From Paramecium sonneborni (Eukaryota > Ciliophora > Oligohymenophorea > Peniculida > Parameciidae), in assembly GCA_905182985.1 (NCBI GenBank), contig CAJJDN010000151.1:200141-264140 (forward strand): a stretch of 64,000 nucleotides of DNA. The letters are read 5' to 3'. Positions 25,324-36,608 of the stretch are shown here, in pieces; positions within the stretch are counted from its first letter, which is position 1, and every line of letters begins with the position of its first letter. The translations under genes were made by a program, and so were the position numbers. The notes below the pieces were generated by a model that made no database searches, had not been told where the DNA came from, and saw only the letters and a list, made by a program, of their open reading frames with translations.

Positions 25324-25813
25324 ATGACTCATTTTTATTTTATATATTTATTATTATCACTTATAAATAACAGTAGGAATTTTCTATAAGGAATTATTCT
25401 AAGTATACCAAATAAACTATGCACAATTTTAAATAAATATTACAATTTACTTAAAAGAAATTCATTTCATTTTAGAAACTATTACTTTATATATGGTACT
25501 TAATTCTAAGTTATATAAATAATATCAGATTTTTAATAATATACTTTTAAACTCTCTTATATATTATGTGTTAATTCCAGTTTCTTAATTACATAAATAT
25601 GTAAAAAATGAGAAAGCTTTTATTTATTTTGAATAATTGTAGTAGAATATTATTTATTTATAAGATATCTACTTGAAGAAGATGTCGTTTTGGGAATGTT
25701 AAAAGAGGGACTATAATTTACTCATATAAAATATTAGTAACTACAAATAATCCTATTTAAGCAAATAATAATTTAGACATGATAAAGAAATATTAAAAAA
25801 TTTACTTAAATGA
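25324..25813 (+). CDS. Unrecognised small protein, model uncertain
   Basis: An ATG 3 bp after the TM9SF stop opens a hydrophobic N-terminus (MTHFYFIYLLLSLINN). Splicing out a very short candidate intron (25510-25528, 19 nt) joins it to a good-looking frame ending with LKKMSFWECQKRDYNLLIQN and a basic C-terminus, 156 residues in all. Amino-acid mix in the second half looks coding. No family is recognised. The 19-nt intron is at the lower limit for Paramecium, and a shorter protein starting near 25490 is an alternative. It could also be part of the TM9SF transcript's 3' region. Confidence 0.35.
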
Positions 25814-25951
25814 TTTTGTATAATAAATAAATGTTAAGAGAGAATAGTTATATAAATAATTAATATAATAAAAATTGTATAGTAATGAATGAATAAGAAT
25901 TATAGAAATGATGAAATGAAATATTAGTATTTAATAATTAATTTATAAATC

Positions 25952-26954
25952 ATGTCAATAACTGTTTCAACTTGTTAACAGATATGTGGTTCACCATTGA
26001 ATAATAGTTCAGCTAAAAACTTGTGGACATTTTCAAAATCAGATAGATTTGGTAATTTGGCAAATCCTGTTAAGTATTGGATGTTGAATAAAAATTAGTT
26101 GTGGGAAGGCTTTTTATGATTTACCAACATAAATAGAGAAGCGATCAGCTGGAATAGGTAAAGGAACAAAGTAAAAAGATTGAAATATATAGAACTGATT
26201 TTACAAAAGTATCATTTACAACTCCATCTCCATAATAATATAATATAGCGAGTGATGTGGAGATAAATTAGAAGAAGGCTAAAGGAAATAAATTTGGTAT
26301 GAGCAGAGAGAAGATGGCAAGTACAGGAATATTAGGGAATTTAAATTCAAAGACTCCAGGTAGATTAATATAAATACATTAATATAATAATAGCTCCTGG
26401 AACATATGATTTAGGTTCAACATTAAGTGATATACGTTATACAATGAGATAGAGACCAAAGACTAATTTTATGGTGTTAACTGGTAAAGAAATCCCAGGT
26501 CCAGGAACTTATGAATCTTTACCTGCAGTAAATCCAGTAGGTAAATATCCAATATCAAAATATAACAATTCTTGTGCTACATTATTCAATCCTAAGAATT
26601 CTAAAAGATTTGTTAAAGACTTTTGTAACAATCTCTTTTCTTAATTAGATTAGCTACTAATTTATATGCACCTGGACCTGGAACTTATCCAGTAGATAAA
26701 ACAGGTATTTAAAAGGATGGACATTATTTCATTTCTAAATTCCACTCTTCTAATGTAAGAAGTTTTCCAAAAGAATCAAGAAGAACAGGATCTGTTGGAA
26801 AAGGTAATATTATTATATATATCTATATTTTCTATTAGCTGGAACACCTGCTCCAGGCAGTTATAGATTACCATCTGAATTTGGATATTATGAATCAAGA
26901 AATAGAGCTAATAGAAGTGCAGGAGATTTAGGAGAAACTAAACCTTAATAATGA
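25952..26954 (+). CDS. Sperm-tail PG-rich repeat (STPGR/ODF3-like) protein 1
   Basis: 285 residues after removing five introns (26074-26098, 26171-26192, 26360-26393, 26625-26653, 26804-26838). Repeats of the PGPGTY type recur: APGTYDLGS, PGPGTYESLPAV, PGPGTYPVDK, APGSYRLPSE, each preceded by phenylalanine- and serine-containing stretches. STPGR proteins are structural components of axonemes and other microtubule arrays, so a ciliary or cortical role is likely. A second STPGR gene lies about 7.5 kb away on the opposite strand. Intron 4 has two possible acceptor sites; the downstream one keeps the repeat frame. Confidence 0.82.
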
Positions 26955-27144
26955 TAATTATTATCAATATCAAATTATATTTCTATATATATCTATCTAT
27001 ATACTCATAATAAATGTTACATTTATTTAATTATACATAATGATATTAATATTATACATAATGATATTAAACACTTGTTTTTAAATAATTATGTGTTATA
27101 CATACATATAATTAATTTTATTAATAAATTTATTTAACGAATTA

Positions 27145-29219
27145 ATGGATTAATAATTATCTTACTACTAAACATAATAATTCCTAGAACCTAATCAAGA
27201 TCCTCATAAATCTTAAAGATCTAAATCAAATACAAGAGATCTCCTTACTTCTCCAAATATTGTTTACATTACCAGAAATATTCCACAATAATAAACACAA
27301 CAACCAATTAGATTAGAAACTTAATAATTGAAACCTTCCTAATCTTAATATAATATTAAAGTTTAAGAAATTGTCAAAGTCATAGAACCATCCAGAGAAG
27401 AACTTGAATTTTATAAAAACAAATCATCTTTATATGAAAAATAAATTTAAGAACTTTCAAATGAAATTCATAGACTCAAAACTACTCATCAAGAAAAAGT
27501 TACCTATATTGAAGACACTCATAGAATCTAATAATTAGAAACCAATCTATAATAATATTAAATTGAACTCAATAGAGTCAATACTCTTCTAAGAGAAACT
27601 ACTAATGAATCAGAATAATTTAAAATTAAACTCAATTAAATCAATTAATAATATATAGCTTTCTAATAACATTAAGTTGAATGTGAAAGAATCAAAAAAA
27701 ATTCATAAGATAATGAACAATATTGGTAAAATGAAATTTAAAGATTAAATGTACTTGTCTCATAAAGTTAATCATAATTACAATAAATGTAAAAATCTTT
27801 AATTGAATCCAAAAGATATGAATAATCATATATTCAATAATAATAAGTCTAAGGTTAATTGACTACTGAACTTGAAAGAATTACTACTCTACTTAAATTA
27901 AAATAAGAAGAATTCGAATAATCCAAATCTACATACATTTAAGAAATTGAAATTCTATCCAAAAGATTAAGAGATTCAGAACTTTTAAATTAAGATCTTA
28001 AAAATAAAGAAATCAATTATAAATCAACTATTGAAGATCTAAATAGAGAAAATCACACACTTTCTGATAAATTTATGAATGAAACACTCAATAAAAATGA
28101 AGAAATTTCTAAATTATAATCAATTATTCAAACTCTATAAATCACCTTATAAGACACATCCAAATATTAAGAATATGAAATTAGATCTAAATTACAAAAT
28201 GATGAAATCAATAATCTTAATCAAAGAATTAGAATCAAATAAGATGAATTAGATAAATATAAATAATAAGTCCTTATTTATTAAAATTAATTACAAGAAT
28301 GTTAAAAATATACAGATTATGAAATGAAATATTAAAATTTAGCTTAAGAATTCGATAGAGTTAACAATTCATTAATGATCAAATTATAAGAAAATGATTA
28401 ATTAAGAAATTGTATTGCTAAATTATAAATCACTCTTAATGATCATTACAAAGTAGATGATTATGAAAACAAAATTGCATTACAAAATTAAGAAATTGAT
28501 CGTTTACATTAAAGTCTTTAACATAAAATTGAAGAAATAGACAGACTTACTAATGAATATAATAGAGTTACTTCTATATTGAGATAAAGAAATGAAGAAC
28601 TAGAAAATTTAAAATTTAAATTATAAGATATTAATCAATTAAAGGAATATTAATAGAGATTTGCTTTGTTAAGTACTGAAATTGAAAGATTAACTGTACA
28701 ATTAAAAAATAAAAATGAAGAAATTGAAAAAATTAGATAATAATTTTCTTAATTTTAATTGAGTGAAGCTAATAAACTTAAAGAATTAGAATAAAAAAAT
28801 GTTGTATATTCTACAGAAATTGAAAGATTGAGTAATTTATTGAAAATTAAACTCTAAGAAATTGAATAGAATAAAATGAACATCAAATAGTTGTAAGAAG
28901 AATCAGATAATTCAAAAATTAAACTACTCAATTAAATGGATGTTACATCTTATAATGAAAAAATTACATAATTATCATAAGAAGTTGATTCTTGGAAGGC
29001 TCAATTTATTAATTTAAATAGAGAATATCATAAATAATAAGAATAACTAATATTATCAAATGCAGAACTTGATACTTTTAAAAAGTAGAAAAATGGATCT
29101 TTTAGAGTAAATAAATTTATATTTATTTTTAGGTTGAATCGTATGAGATAGTAAAGGAGAATCAAAATTCTAAAATTTCATCATATCAATACGGAACATT
29201 AACAAATAGGAATTTTTGA
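27145..29219 (+). CDS. Long coiled-coil protein
   Basis: 682 residues, one intron near the 3' end (29107-29132). After about 70 residues rich in S, P and Q, almost the whole protein is predicted coiled coil by eye: continuous E/K/Q/L/I heptads with few glycines or prolines. Glutamines are mostly TAA. No catalytic motif, signal peptide or membrane segment is visible. Such proteins in Paramecium are usually cytoskeletal or basal-body associated, but that is inference. The next gene on the same strand starts 35 bp downstream and is also coiled coil. Confidence 0.8.
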
Positions 29220-29254
29220 ATAATACTATACATTTATATATAATTTAATTGTTA

Positions 29255-30122
29255 ATGAGTAATTTTTCGAGTCCCAAAGAGGTATTTTGAATTTAGTTTG
29301 TTTAAAATAGAATAAAAAATATAATAGATAAAAAGGGTATTTAAAATGGGAATTGGCAAATAAAGATGTTAAAAGTGTTTTTGATTCATTACAGTCTTTA
29401 ATTGATAAAGGATAATTAATCAAAGATAAAAAGACAAATACAATAGCATAAAGTATAGAGAAATAAGAATAGCCATCTGAAAGGAGTTTAGATCAATTAA
29501 ATGGACATGAAAATTTTTGTTGCAATAGATTAGATAATCTTAGTAAACAATACGTAAATAAATAATTACAATTCAGTAACTAATTATAAATGAACAAATG
29601 AATAAATTGTCCGAATTGAATCATCTAATTTAGTAGCATTCAAAATTATAAATTGAATCTTATAATCAAAGTATAGAAGATGCTAAAAGTTCAAAGCTAA
29701 AGGAATAAAATCAATTAGAGAATAATAGATTTTTACGAGAAAAAGATAGATTTAAATCAGAATGGGAAGAAAAATATGAAAAAGAAAAAAAAATAGGAGA
29801 TGAAAAAGAAGAATAGATTAAGTAAAAAAAATAAAAATTTTTAAAGATAATTAGAAAATAAGATTAAAGAATAGTTTTTAAAGGTTACAGTTACTACTAG
29901 TAAAGAGGAATTAGAAGTAGAGAAAAATCAATGGAAAAATAAATTCATTTCATTAAATAAATAATATAATGAAAAAGAATAATAAGTTGTTGTTTTAGAA
30001 AATGAAATTGATATGTTGAAATAGTAAAAAAAAAAGATTGAAGTTAAGGTATGTTTTATAAAATAATTACTTAGGCTAATACAAAAAGAAGAACAATAGA
30101 AAAAGAAATATAATAATCTTGA
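29255..30122 (+). CDS. Coiled-coil protein
   Basis: 254 residues after removing four introns (29282-29310, 29554-29576, 29822-29846, 30049-30074). The start ATG lies 35 bp after the preceding coiled-coil gene. A short N-terminal region (SPKE, then KGYLKWELANKDVKSVFDSL) precedes a charged coiled coil from about residue 95 to the end (runs such as KEELEVEKNQWKNKF). Each intron restores the heptad frame, which supports the model. Function not recognised; a structural role is the simplest inference. Confidence 0.72.
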
Positions 30123-30264
30123 GAACATTGTTTAATTCAAAATATATATAAATAAATTATATAATAAATAAAAAGTTATAATAATTCCGTTTTTATTTTA
30201 TAATGTAATAACCGCATAACTTAAGATCTTAGCAAACTTTCAAACTTTAATAATATTAAAATAT

Positions 30265-31051
30265 ATGAATTTGTATAATTCTCCAAACTCGTCTTGTTAA
30301 CTTGATTTTGAAGAATAATATAATGTGTAATGCCCATTTAAGCCTAAAATACCTTATACAGTTTAAAATACGTTCGTTTAAGAAATTGGTTAAGCAAGCT
30401 ATTTAAGTCGGTAACCTTCAGAACATTTAAAACATAATATGGTTGGTTAGAACATAGCAAATAACAGTGAGTATTCGTGTTGTGATAAATTTGAGTAGAT
30501 ATCTCAAAAATATGAATCTTCATTACAAGCTCAAATAATCACAATGTTATAATTAAATGAATTGATTGATGAACATTCAATTCTTTTAGAAACATATTTA
30601 TAAAAATAGAGAATTCATATAGATAAACAAAAATTGCCAATAATATGTTAAGAATAATAAAATTCAGATTCTTAGTGGAAATAGAAGTGGGAATAAGAGA
30701 ATAGACTAAATCATCAAAGAAATTAAAAAATAAAGTTAATATTAAAATTAATAAAAATAGCGAGTTAAAGAAAAAACTAGAGGGACTTGAAGAATAATGT
30801 GTTTAAACAGAGAGTTTCTAGATTACATTAGAATTAGATTCTTGGAGGAATAAATATTAAAATTTGACAAAGATTCACAATGAAACAGCAGAAAAACTTA
30901 AAGTATTAGAGATTGAATTAGAATAATTAAAATAAAGTTAACCTGTAGAGGATAGTGATTAATCGGTATTGAATTAAATTAATATTATATATAGAAAAGG
31001 ACATCAGTAATATCTACAAGGAGAAGACAAACAAAATAGATTGAGTTGTGA
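30265..31051 (+). CDS. Coiled-coil protein
   Basis: 243 residues with two introns (30735-30760, 30966-30994). The N-terminus is Ser/Pro/Gln rich with two cysteines; the centre and C-terminal half are coiled coil (NELKKKLEGLEEQ, LELDSWRNKYQNL) ending in a basic tail (STRRRQTKQIEL). It is the third coiled-coil gene in a row on this strand. Most of it (from 30486) lies in the left copy of the assembly duplication, and a truncated second copy of its 3' part appears at 31664-32229. No function is recognised. Confidence 0.7.
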
Positions 31052-31662
31052 ATTTAATTAACTAATAACTATAGATTTGATATAATAATTGTAGTGTTAT
31101 ATATAAATAATATAAATTGAATAAAATTAATATGTAATTCATTTTATAAGAAAGGATCGATTTAATGAAGATCTTCTTCTTAAGTTTTATTCATAATAGT
31201 ATTCATCAAAAGCATTAATATTTTAAGATATTAAAAAGCCTGTTTAATTGATTATAAGTTGATTTTCTTGATCTTCAAATTGAATTTGAGAAATATCGAA
31301 ATTATCATTATTAAGAGGTACATATGGTGGTTATAAAGTTTTATTAATTAATTTATCCCAAGGATAATCTTTAAGCCATGGATGATTTTTGACATCAGTT
31401 AATCTTTAAGCTGGTTTTCTCTAAATCAATTAATTTATAAAATCAATAGCATTTAATGACCAATCTAAATATTTCTTCTTAATTTAAACTTACTTAGCGA
31501 GAATAGCATCTCTAATTTCCTTTCTATTATTACCATAATAAGGTCTTCTTCCAAGCATTAATTCATATGCTATAACTCCTAATGAATAATAATCTGCTTC
31601 TATGCCATGTTCTTATCCACACATAACTTCTGGTGCCATATATCCTGGTGTTCCACTTGTAT
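30486..31662. repeat. Left copy of exact 1177-bp direct repeat (probable assembly duplication)
   Basis: The sequence from 30486 to 31662 is repeated, identical wherever compared, at 31664-32840, with a single N between the copies. The repeat cuts through two genes rather than following gene borders, as expected if two contig ends overlapped and were joined without merging. Confidence 0.93.
31139..31662 (-). pseudogene. Duplicated C-terminal fragment of the AGC kinase gene (assembly copy)
   Basis: This is identical to 32317-32840, the 3' part of the kinase gene, from about the GTPGYM activation segment to the stop codon. It lacks the ATP-binding lobe because the repeat ends at the N. It is most likely not a real second gene. 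Confidence 0.85.
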
Positions 31663-31663
31663 N
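31663..31663. other. Single undetermined base: contig junction
   Basis: The only N in the window. It sits exactly at the junction of the two 1177-bp identical copies, so it most likely marks a gap of unknown (here probably negative) size between contigs. Confidence 0.9.
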
Positions 31664-32229
31664 TAAATTTGAGTAGATATCTCAAAAATATGAATCTTCA
31701 TTACAAGCTCAAATAATCACAATGTTATAATTAAATGAATTGATTGATGAACATTCAATTCTTTTAGAAACATATTTATAAAAATAGAGAATTCATATAG
31801 ATAAACAAAAATTGCCAATAATATGTTAAGAATAATAAAATTCAGATTCTTAGTGGAAATAGAAGTGGGAATAAGAGAATAGACTAAATCATCAAAGAAA
31901 TTAAAAAATAAAGTTAATATTAAAATTAATAAAAATAGCGAGTTAAAGAAAAAACTAGAGGGACTTGAAGAATAATGTGTTTAAACAGAGAGTTTCTAGA
32001 TTACATTAGAATTAGATTCTTGGAGGAATAAATATTAAAATTTGACAAAGATTCACAATGAAACAGCAGAAAAACTTAAAGTATTAGAGATTGAATTAGA
32101 ATAATTAAAATAAAGTTAACCTGTAGAGGATAGTGATTAATCGGTATTGAATTAAATTAATATTATATATAGAAAAGGACATCAGTAATATCTACAAGGA
32201 GAAGACAAACAAAATAGATTGAGTTGTGA
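31664..32229 (+). pseudogene. Duplicated 3' fragment of the coiled-coil gene (assembly copy)
   Basis: Identical to 30486-31051, the C-terminal part of the preceding coiled-coil gene, but without its start. Most likely an assembly artefact rather than a decayed gene copy. Confidence 0.85.
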
Positions 32230-32840
32230 ATTTAATTAACTAATAACTATAGATTTGATATAATAATTGTAGTGTTATATATAAATAATATAAATTGAAT
32301 AAAATTAATATGTAATTCATTTTATAAGAAAGGATCGATTTAATGAAGATCTTCTTCTTAAGTTTTATTCATAATAGTATTCATCAAAAGCATTAATATT
32401 TTAAGATATTAAAAAGCCTGTTTAATTGATTATAAGTTGATTTTCTTGATCTTCAAATTGAATTTGAGAAATATCGAAATTATCATTATTAAGAGGTACA
32501 TATGGTGGTTATAAAGTTTTATTAATTAATTTATCCCAAGGATAATCTTTAAGCCATGGATGATTTTTGACATCAGTTAATCTTTAAGCTGGTTTTCTCT
32601 AAATCAATTAATTTATAAAATCAATAGCATTTAATGACCAATCTAAATATTTCTTCTTAATTTAAACTTACTTAGCGAGAATAGCATCTCTAATTTCCTT
32701 TCTATTATTACCATAATAAGGTCTTCTTCCAAGCATTAATTCATATGCTATAACTCCTAATGAATAATAATCTGCTTCTATGCCATGTTCTTATCCACAC
32801 ATAACTTCTGGTGCCATATATCCTGGTGTTCCACTTGTAT
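31664..32840. repeat. Right copy of exact 1177-bp direct repeat (probable assembly duplication)
   Basis: Identical to 30486-31662. Removing one copy together with the N would leave both flanking genes intact and convergent: the coiled-coil gene on the plus strand and the kinase on the minus strand, with about 87 bp between their stop codons. Confidence 0.93.
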
Positions 32841-33546
32841 CTATTTTTAAAGTTTCTTTTTTTCTTGCTACTCCTAAATCAGTTATTCTTAAATATCCTT
32901 TGGAATCTAATACTAAATTTTCTGGCTTAAGATCTCTATGAATAATACAATTTGAGTGTAAATATTCTAAACCAACAATAACACAACAAATTAAGAACTC
33001 TGATATTGTTCATATTATACTTGTTTATTCTTCATTAAATTTTCTGTTACGCCCTAAATGATATCTTAAATCTCCTCCTTACAAATAATCTAATATCAAA
33101 TATATATTCTGTTTATCTTAAAAAGCAGCAACAACATTTACTATAAATGAATGATTAACAATTTATAATAACCTTAATTCATTAATAATAGAAGCCACAC
33201 TTCGTTTATAAATAACTAAAGCTTTACTCATTTCTTTCATTGCATAATATTGTTATTTATATATCACCTTCCAAACTCTTCCAAAACCACCAATACCAAT
33301 TATATATTATAGTTAAAAATGTTTTCTGCTTAAATTATTTTATATGCATTATTTTGTTTATGTCTACTTTGTTGTATTTTATTCAAATGAATTATGTCTA
33401 GAATTTAATACAAATCTAATTGGTGATATATTTATCACTTTTTTCTCATTCGAATTATTTCTTGTCTTGTATTCTACTTTTTAAACTACTTTTCCTAAAG
33501 AAGATCCAGCTTTTTAATTTCTATATGGAGATGTATGCTTTCGCAT
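32317..33546 (-). CDS. AGC-family Ser/Thr protein kinase, YANK/STK32-like
   Basis: 402 residues, one intron (33000-33020). After about 90 residues rich in S, N and K comes a complete kinase fold: glycine loop [14 protein letters not shown]-type lysine in [17 protein letters not shown], catalytic loop [12 protein letters not shown], metal site DLG (not DFG), activation segment [10 protein letters not shown], then [28 protein letters not shown], the GRRPY motif and the C-terminal extension resemble the YANK/STK32 branch of AGC kinases. Substrates are unknown. It is convergent with the coiled-coil gene once the duplicated segment is collapsed. Confidence 0.87.
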
Positions 33547-33783
33547 ATTTACTTATTAGTTTTTTTACAAATATTTTAATCATTTTAGATCAAATTTTTT
33601 AAGGGGATCTGGGATAAAATCAGTTTTAAATAAAGTAAATTTGTTGAAGGATCTCTTTCTATATTATTTCAATTTTGATGTAATATAACTTCAATTAGAA
33701 CAAATGATTTTGCATAAAACTCAAAAAAGATAAATACAACAAATTATCTAAATTTATTGATAAAATTTTATAATAACATTATT

Positions 33784-34400
33784 ATGAATTAGTATGGATT
33801 GACTGAAAAATTATCAGAAGAATAGAAACGAAAATTACATGAATTACATCTAATCTAATAAAGAGAATTGTCTGAATTAATCAGAAGACATTAAGAAGAA
33901 TAATTGATGATTTTTGAATAATGGAAAAAAGAAGAACAAGAAACACATAATCAATCTAAAAATTTCTCCTTTAAAGATGACAACAATTCAATACTCAATT
34001 ACAAACCATACACCTTAAGCTAATATAAACTATTGAAATTGCAACCAATTTTAAAAAATCCAGGTCAAGGATTAGGTCCAACATTATCAATAGAAAAATG
34101 GTAATAATAAAAGGATAAAATGGATAGAATGCTTGAATTCGCAGAACATGTATTAATATAATATATATAAAGGTTAAAGTAGAGCATAGACAATTTAAAT
34201 AAAGAATACCAAAAAGCGAACCAAAACAAGTAACTGTTCGATAAAAAGGATTAGAATTTGCAAGAAATATCTTGAAACCTATTGCACCTTCTCCAATGAG
34301 AAAAAAATCAATATCGAAAAATTCAGTAGAAAATGATGAATTAATCGAATATGAATTGAGAAATCAATTATTAAAAGAATAGATAGGTAAAATGAAATGA
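33784..34400 (+). CDS. Small basic helical protein, unrecognised
   Basis: 197 residues, one intron (34150-34172). The N-terminal 60 residues are a charged helix (KLSEEQKRKLHELHLIQQRE ...). The middle contains ILKNPGQGLGPTLSIEKW, and a basic region (RQKGLEFARNILKPIAPSP) precedes a short C-terminal helix. No domain is recognised. It is divergent from the kinase gene (237 bp between starts) and convergent with the second STPGR gene. Confidence 0.68.
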
Positions 34401-34490
34401 TTTCTTTTCTTTTTAATTTATATTATATTATAAAAGAATCGTATAAATAGGAATCTACAAATAAAGTTTTGTATAAGTTTTAAATTAAAT

Positions 34491-35374
34491 TCATATGAAT
34501 GGTCTTTTTTCTCCAGGTTTTGTAATGAATTCTCTTTTTTTGGAAACTTTATCAAAAGCTGAATTTGATTGATATCTTCCTGGTCCAGGAGTGAAACTTA
34601 AGGATTTAAAGGGATCCTTTTTTTCTCCAATCCCTTAAGAGATTTTCTAAACAATATTTGTAATAAAACAATTACAGAAAATCTATTAGGAAGTATCAAT
34701 GATATTGAAGGTTAATAAGTTTCAGGTCCAGGAACACCATTTTCTCTTTGATCATTAAACATCTTACCCTTACCCTTCAATTAAACTTAATATCTATGTT
34801 ATCCTAAATCTTAACGTACATAATATTCTCCAGGACCTTATATTTATAAAATAATATACCTGGTAAAAACTTAGCTACTTCTGGAGCTTAATGTTTATTA
34901 TGTGGTAAATAAGTCTTAGAATATGCTTCCCAAGATAATCCAAATGATCTCTTATATTAATCTTTTCCTGGTTCTTATCTCACTTAATATCTATCAGGAC
35001 TAGGGAATTCTTTTGCATTCACTTTTTACCATTCATATTGAAACACCTTCTTATTACCGAATCCTTATTAAGTGTATCTGTATAAAATATTTATTCATTT
35101 TATGTTTACAACCTTTTTCCCAATTATGATGCCAATTCCAATTTAGTTGGCAATTAAATTTAAGATTAAGTATTAAATCTATTTGCTTTTGGAAATGAAA
35201 TCTAAGGGGCTGTATGTCTCAAAGTGCTCGATGATATATTTGTACTCAATCCAATATTATTTAAAAATAATGTATTTGTACTAAAAAACTATTGACTACT
35301 TGTATTTGTTTCTCCAGGTTCAGTAATTACTCTTAATAAATGATTAATTTCCTACCTTTATATTATTATTCCAT
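34491..35374 (-). CDS. Sperm-tail PG-rich repeat (STPGR/ODF3-like) protein 2
   Basis: 256 residues after removing four introns (35330-35355, 35078-35112, 34837-34859, 34647-34675). Pro-Gly repeats: ITEPGETNTS, SPDRYQVRQEPGKDQYKR, PGPGEYYVRQDLG, PGPETYQPS, TPGPGRYQSNSAF, KPGEKRPF. As with the first STPGR gene, the family builds axonemal or cortical microtubule structures. The start ATG is followed within 20 nt by an intron, which is why a simple ORF scan misses it. It faces the unresolved gene at 35438, with 63 bp between starts. Confidence 0.8.
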
Positions 35375-35437
35375 TCAATTAATTATATAATTATCATTAT
35401 AAAATAAAACATGATTTTTGTTTATAAATAAAATTTT

Positions 35438-36608
35438 ATGTATCAATTCTAATTTTTAAAATCAAAGAGTATCAATCAAGACAATACTTTAGATAGACTT
35501 TAATAATAATTAAAATAAGTTTATCAATCTAGAAAACTTTAAGTTATTGTAATAGAAGTAAATAAACTCCAGAAACTAATTAAGATTTCACTATTTTCGC
35601 TCCAAAACTAAAGATATATTTAAAATTACTTTAATTTTATCAAATAAATAATAATACTATTCCATTATCTACATCTGATGGATGCCATTCACTTCTATCA
35701 TTATTTCATGATAAAAAGTTTATTAATGATATAAAAATATTTTTAATTCATCATAATTAAATATACATTTCCAAAATAGATACAATAAATAACACATAAA
35801 CTAATTATTATTCCCCTAGAGTTTAATTCAAATCAACCAAACTAAATTTCAATCCTCTTTAGACTATTTTTAAATTCTATTCCAAAATTGAATTTCAATT
35901 AAATTACACAAAAAAAAATTCAATTTATTAATAAAATTTTATTAGAAAAATCACTTATTCTTAAAGTTCCTAAAGTATTAAAGGAAAGTAACAAATTTTA
36001 TTCATGCTCCTCTATAGATCAATCTGACTAAATTTTAAAAATTAATTGTATCTAATCTACAACAAATGTTTCTGTTCAAAAAAAAGAATTATAAAAATCA
36101 CCTCTCATGTATATCCACAAAGATTTATAAAAATTTTATAGAATCTGATTTATTATCTTTAGATGACTTTTAATTATAAAATATTTATGTCAAACAAAAT
36201 AATATTAAAAATAAAAAATGAGAATTATAAATTAAGATAACTTTAATGTTAGATATTGTATTCTCGTATTAAAGATCATAAGCTTTGAATTAATAAAGGA
36301 ATATTTATCTAAATAAGGAATTAATTTTAGATTCTAAAGATTATCCATAACCTTTTTAACTTTAAGCAGAACCAAAAGAAAATAATCCTAATTTATATGA
36401 AAAAAATTTAAATAATAAATTTCTCAGGATAGTTGCAAAACTAAGAGCAAAAATGAAAAATGTGCTTTATTTTAAAGAATAAAAATAAAGACATTTTCAA
36501 TATCTGAAATTAAATATAAACAAAAGCATATTTGAATCAATTAATATAATTAAAAATCCATTTTTAAATTGTTTTCTCATCATAAGATTGTGCTATCTCC
36601 TTTATTGA
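35438..36608 (+). CDS. Unresolved plus-strand gene, splice structure uncertain
   Basis: Coding-like peptides appear in more than one frame of this strand, so a gene is likely but its introns could not be placed with confidence. The start MYQFQFLKSKSINQDN at 35438 is plausible. Further convincing stretches are SPRVQFKSTKLNFNPLQ (frame 3), VPKVLKESNKFYSCSSIDQS (frame 1) and FLRIVAKLRAKMKNVLYF near the end. The last frame stops at 36608, which would overlap the convergent dsRBD gene by 72 bp; an earlier true end is possible. No family is recognised. It could also be a partly decayed gene. Confidence 0.4.
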
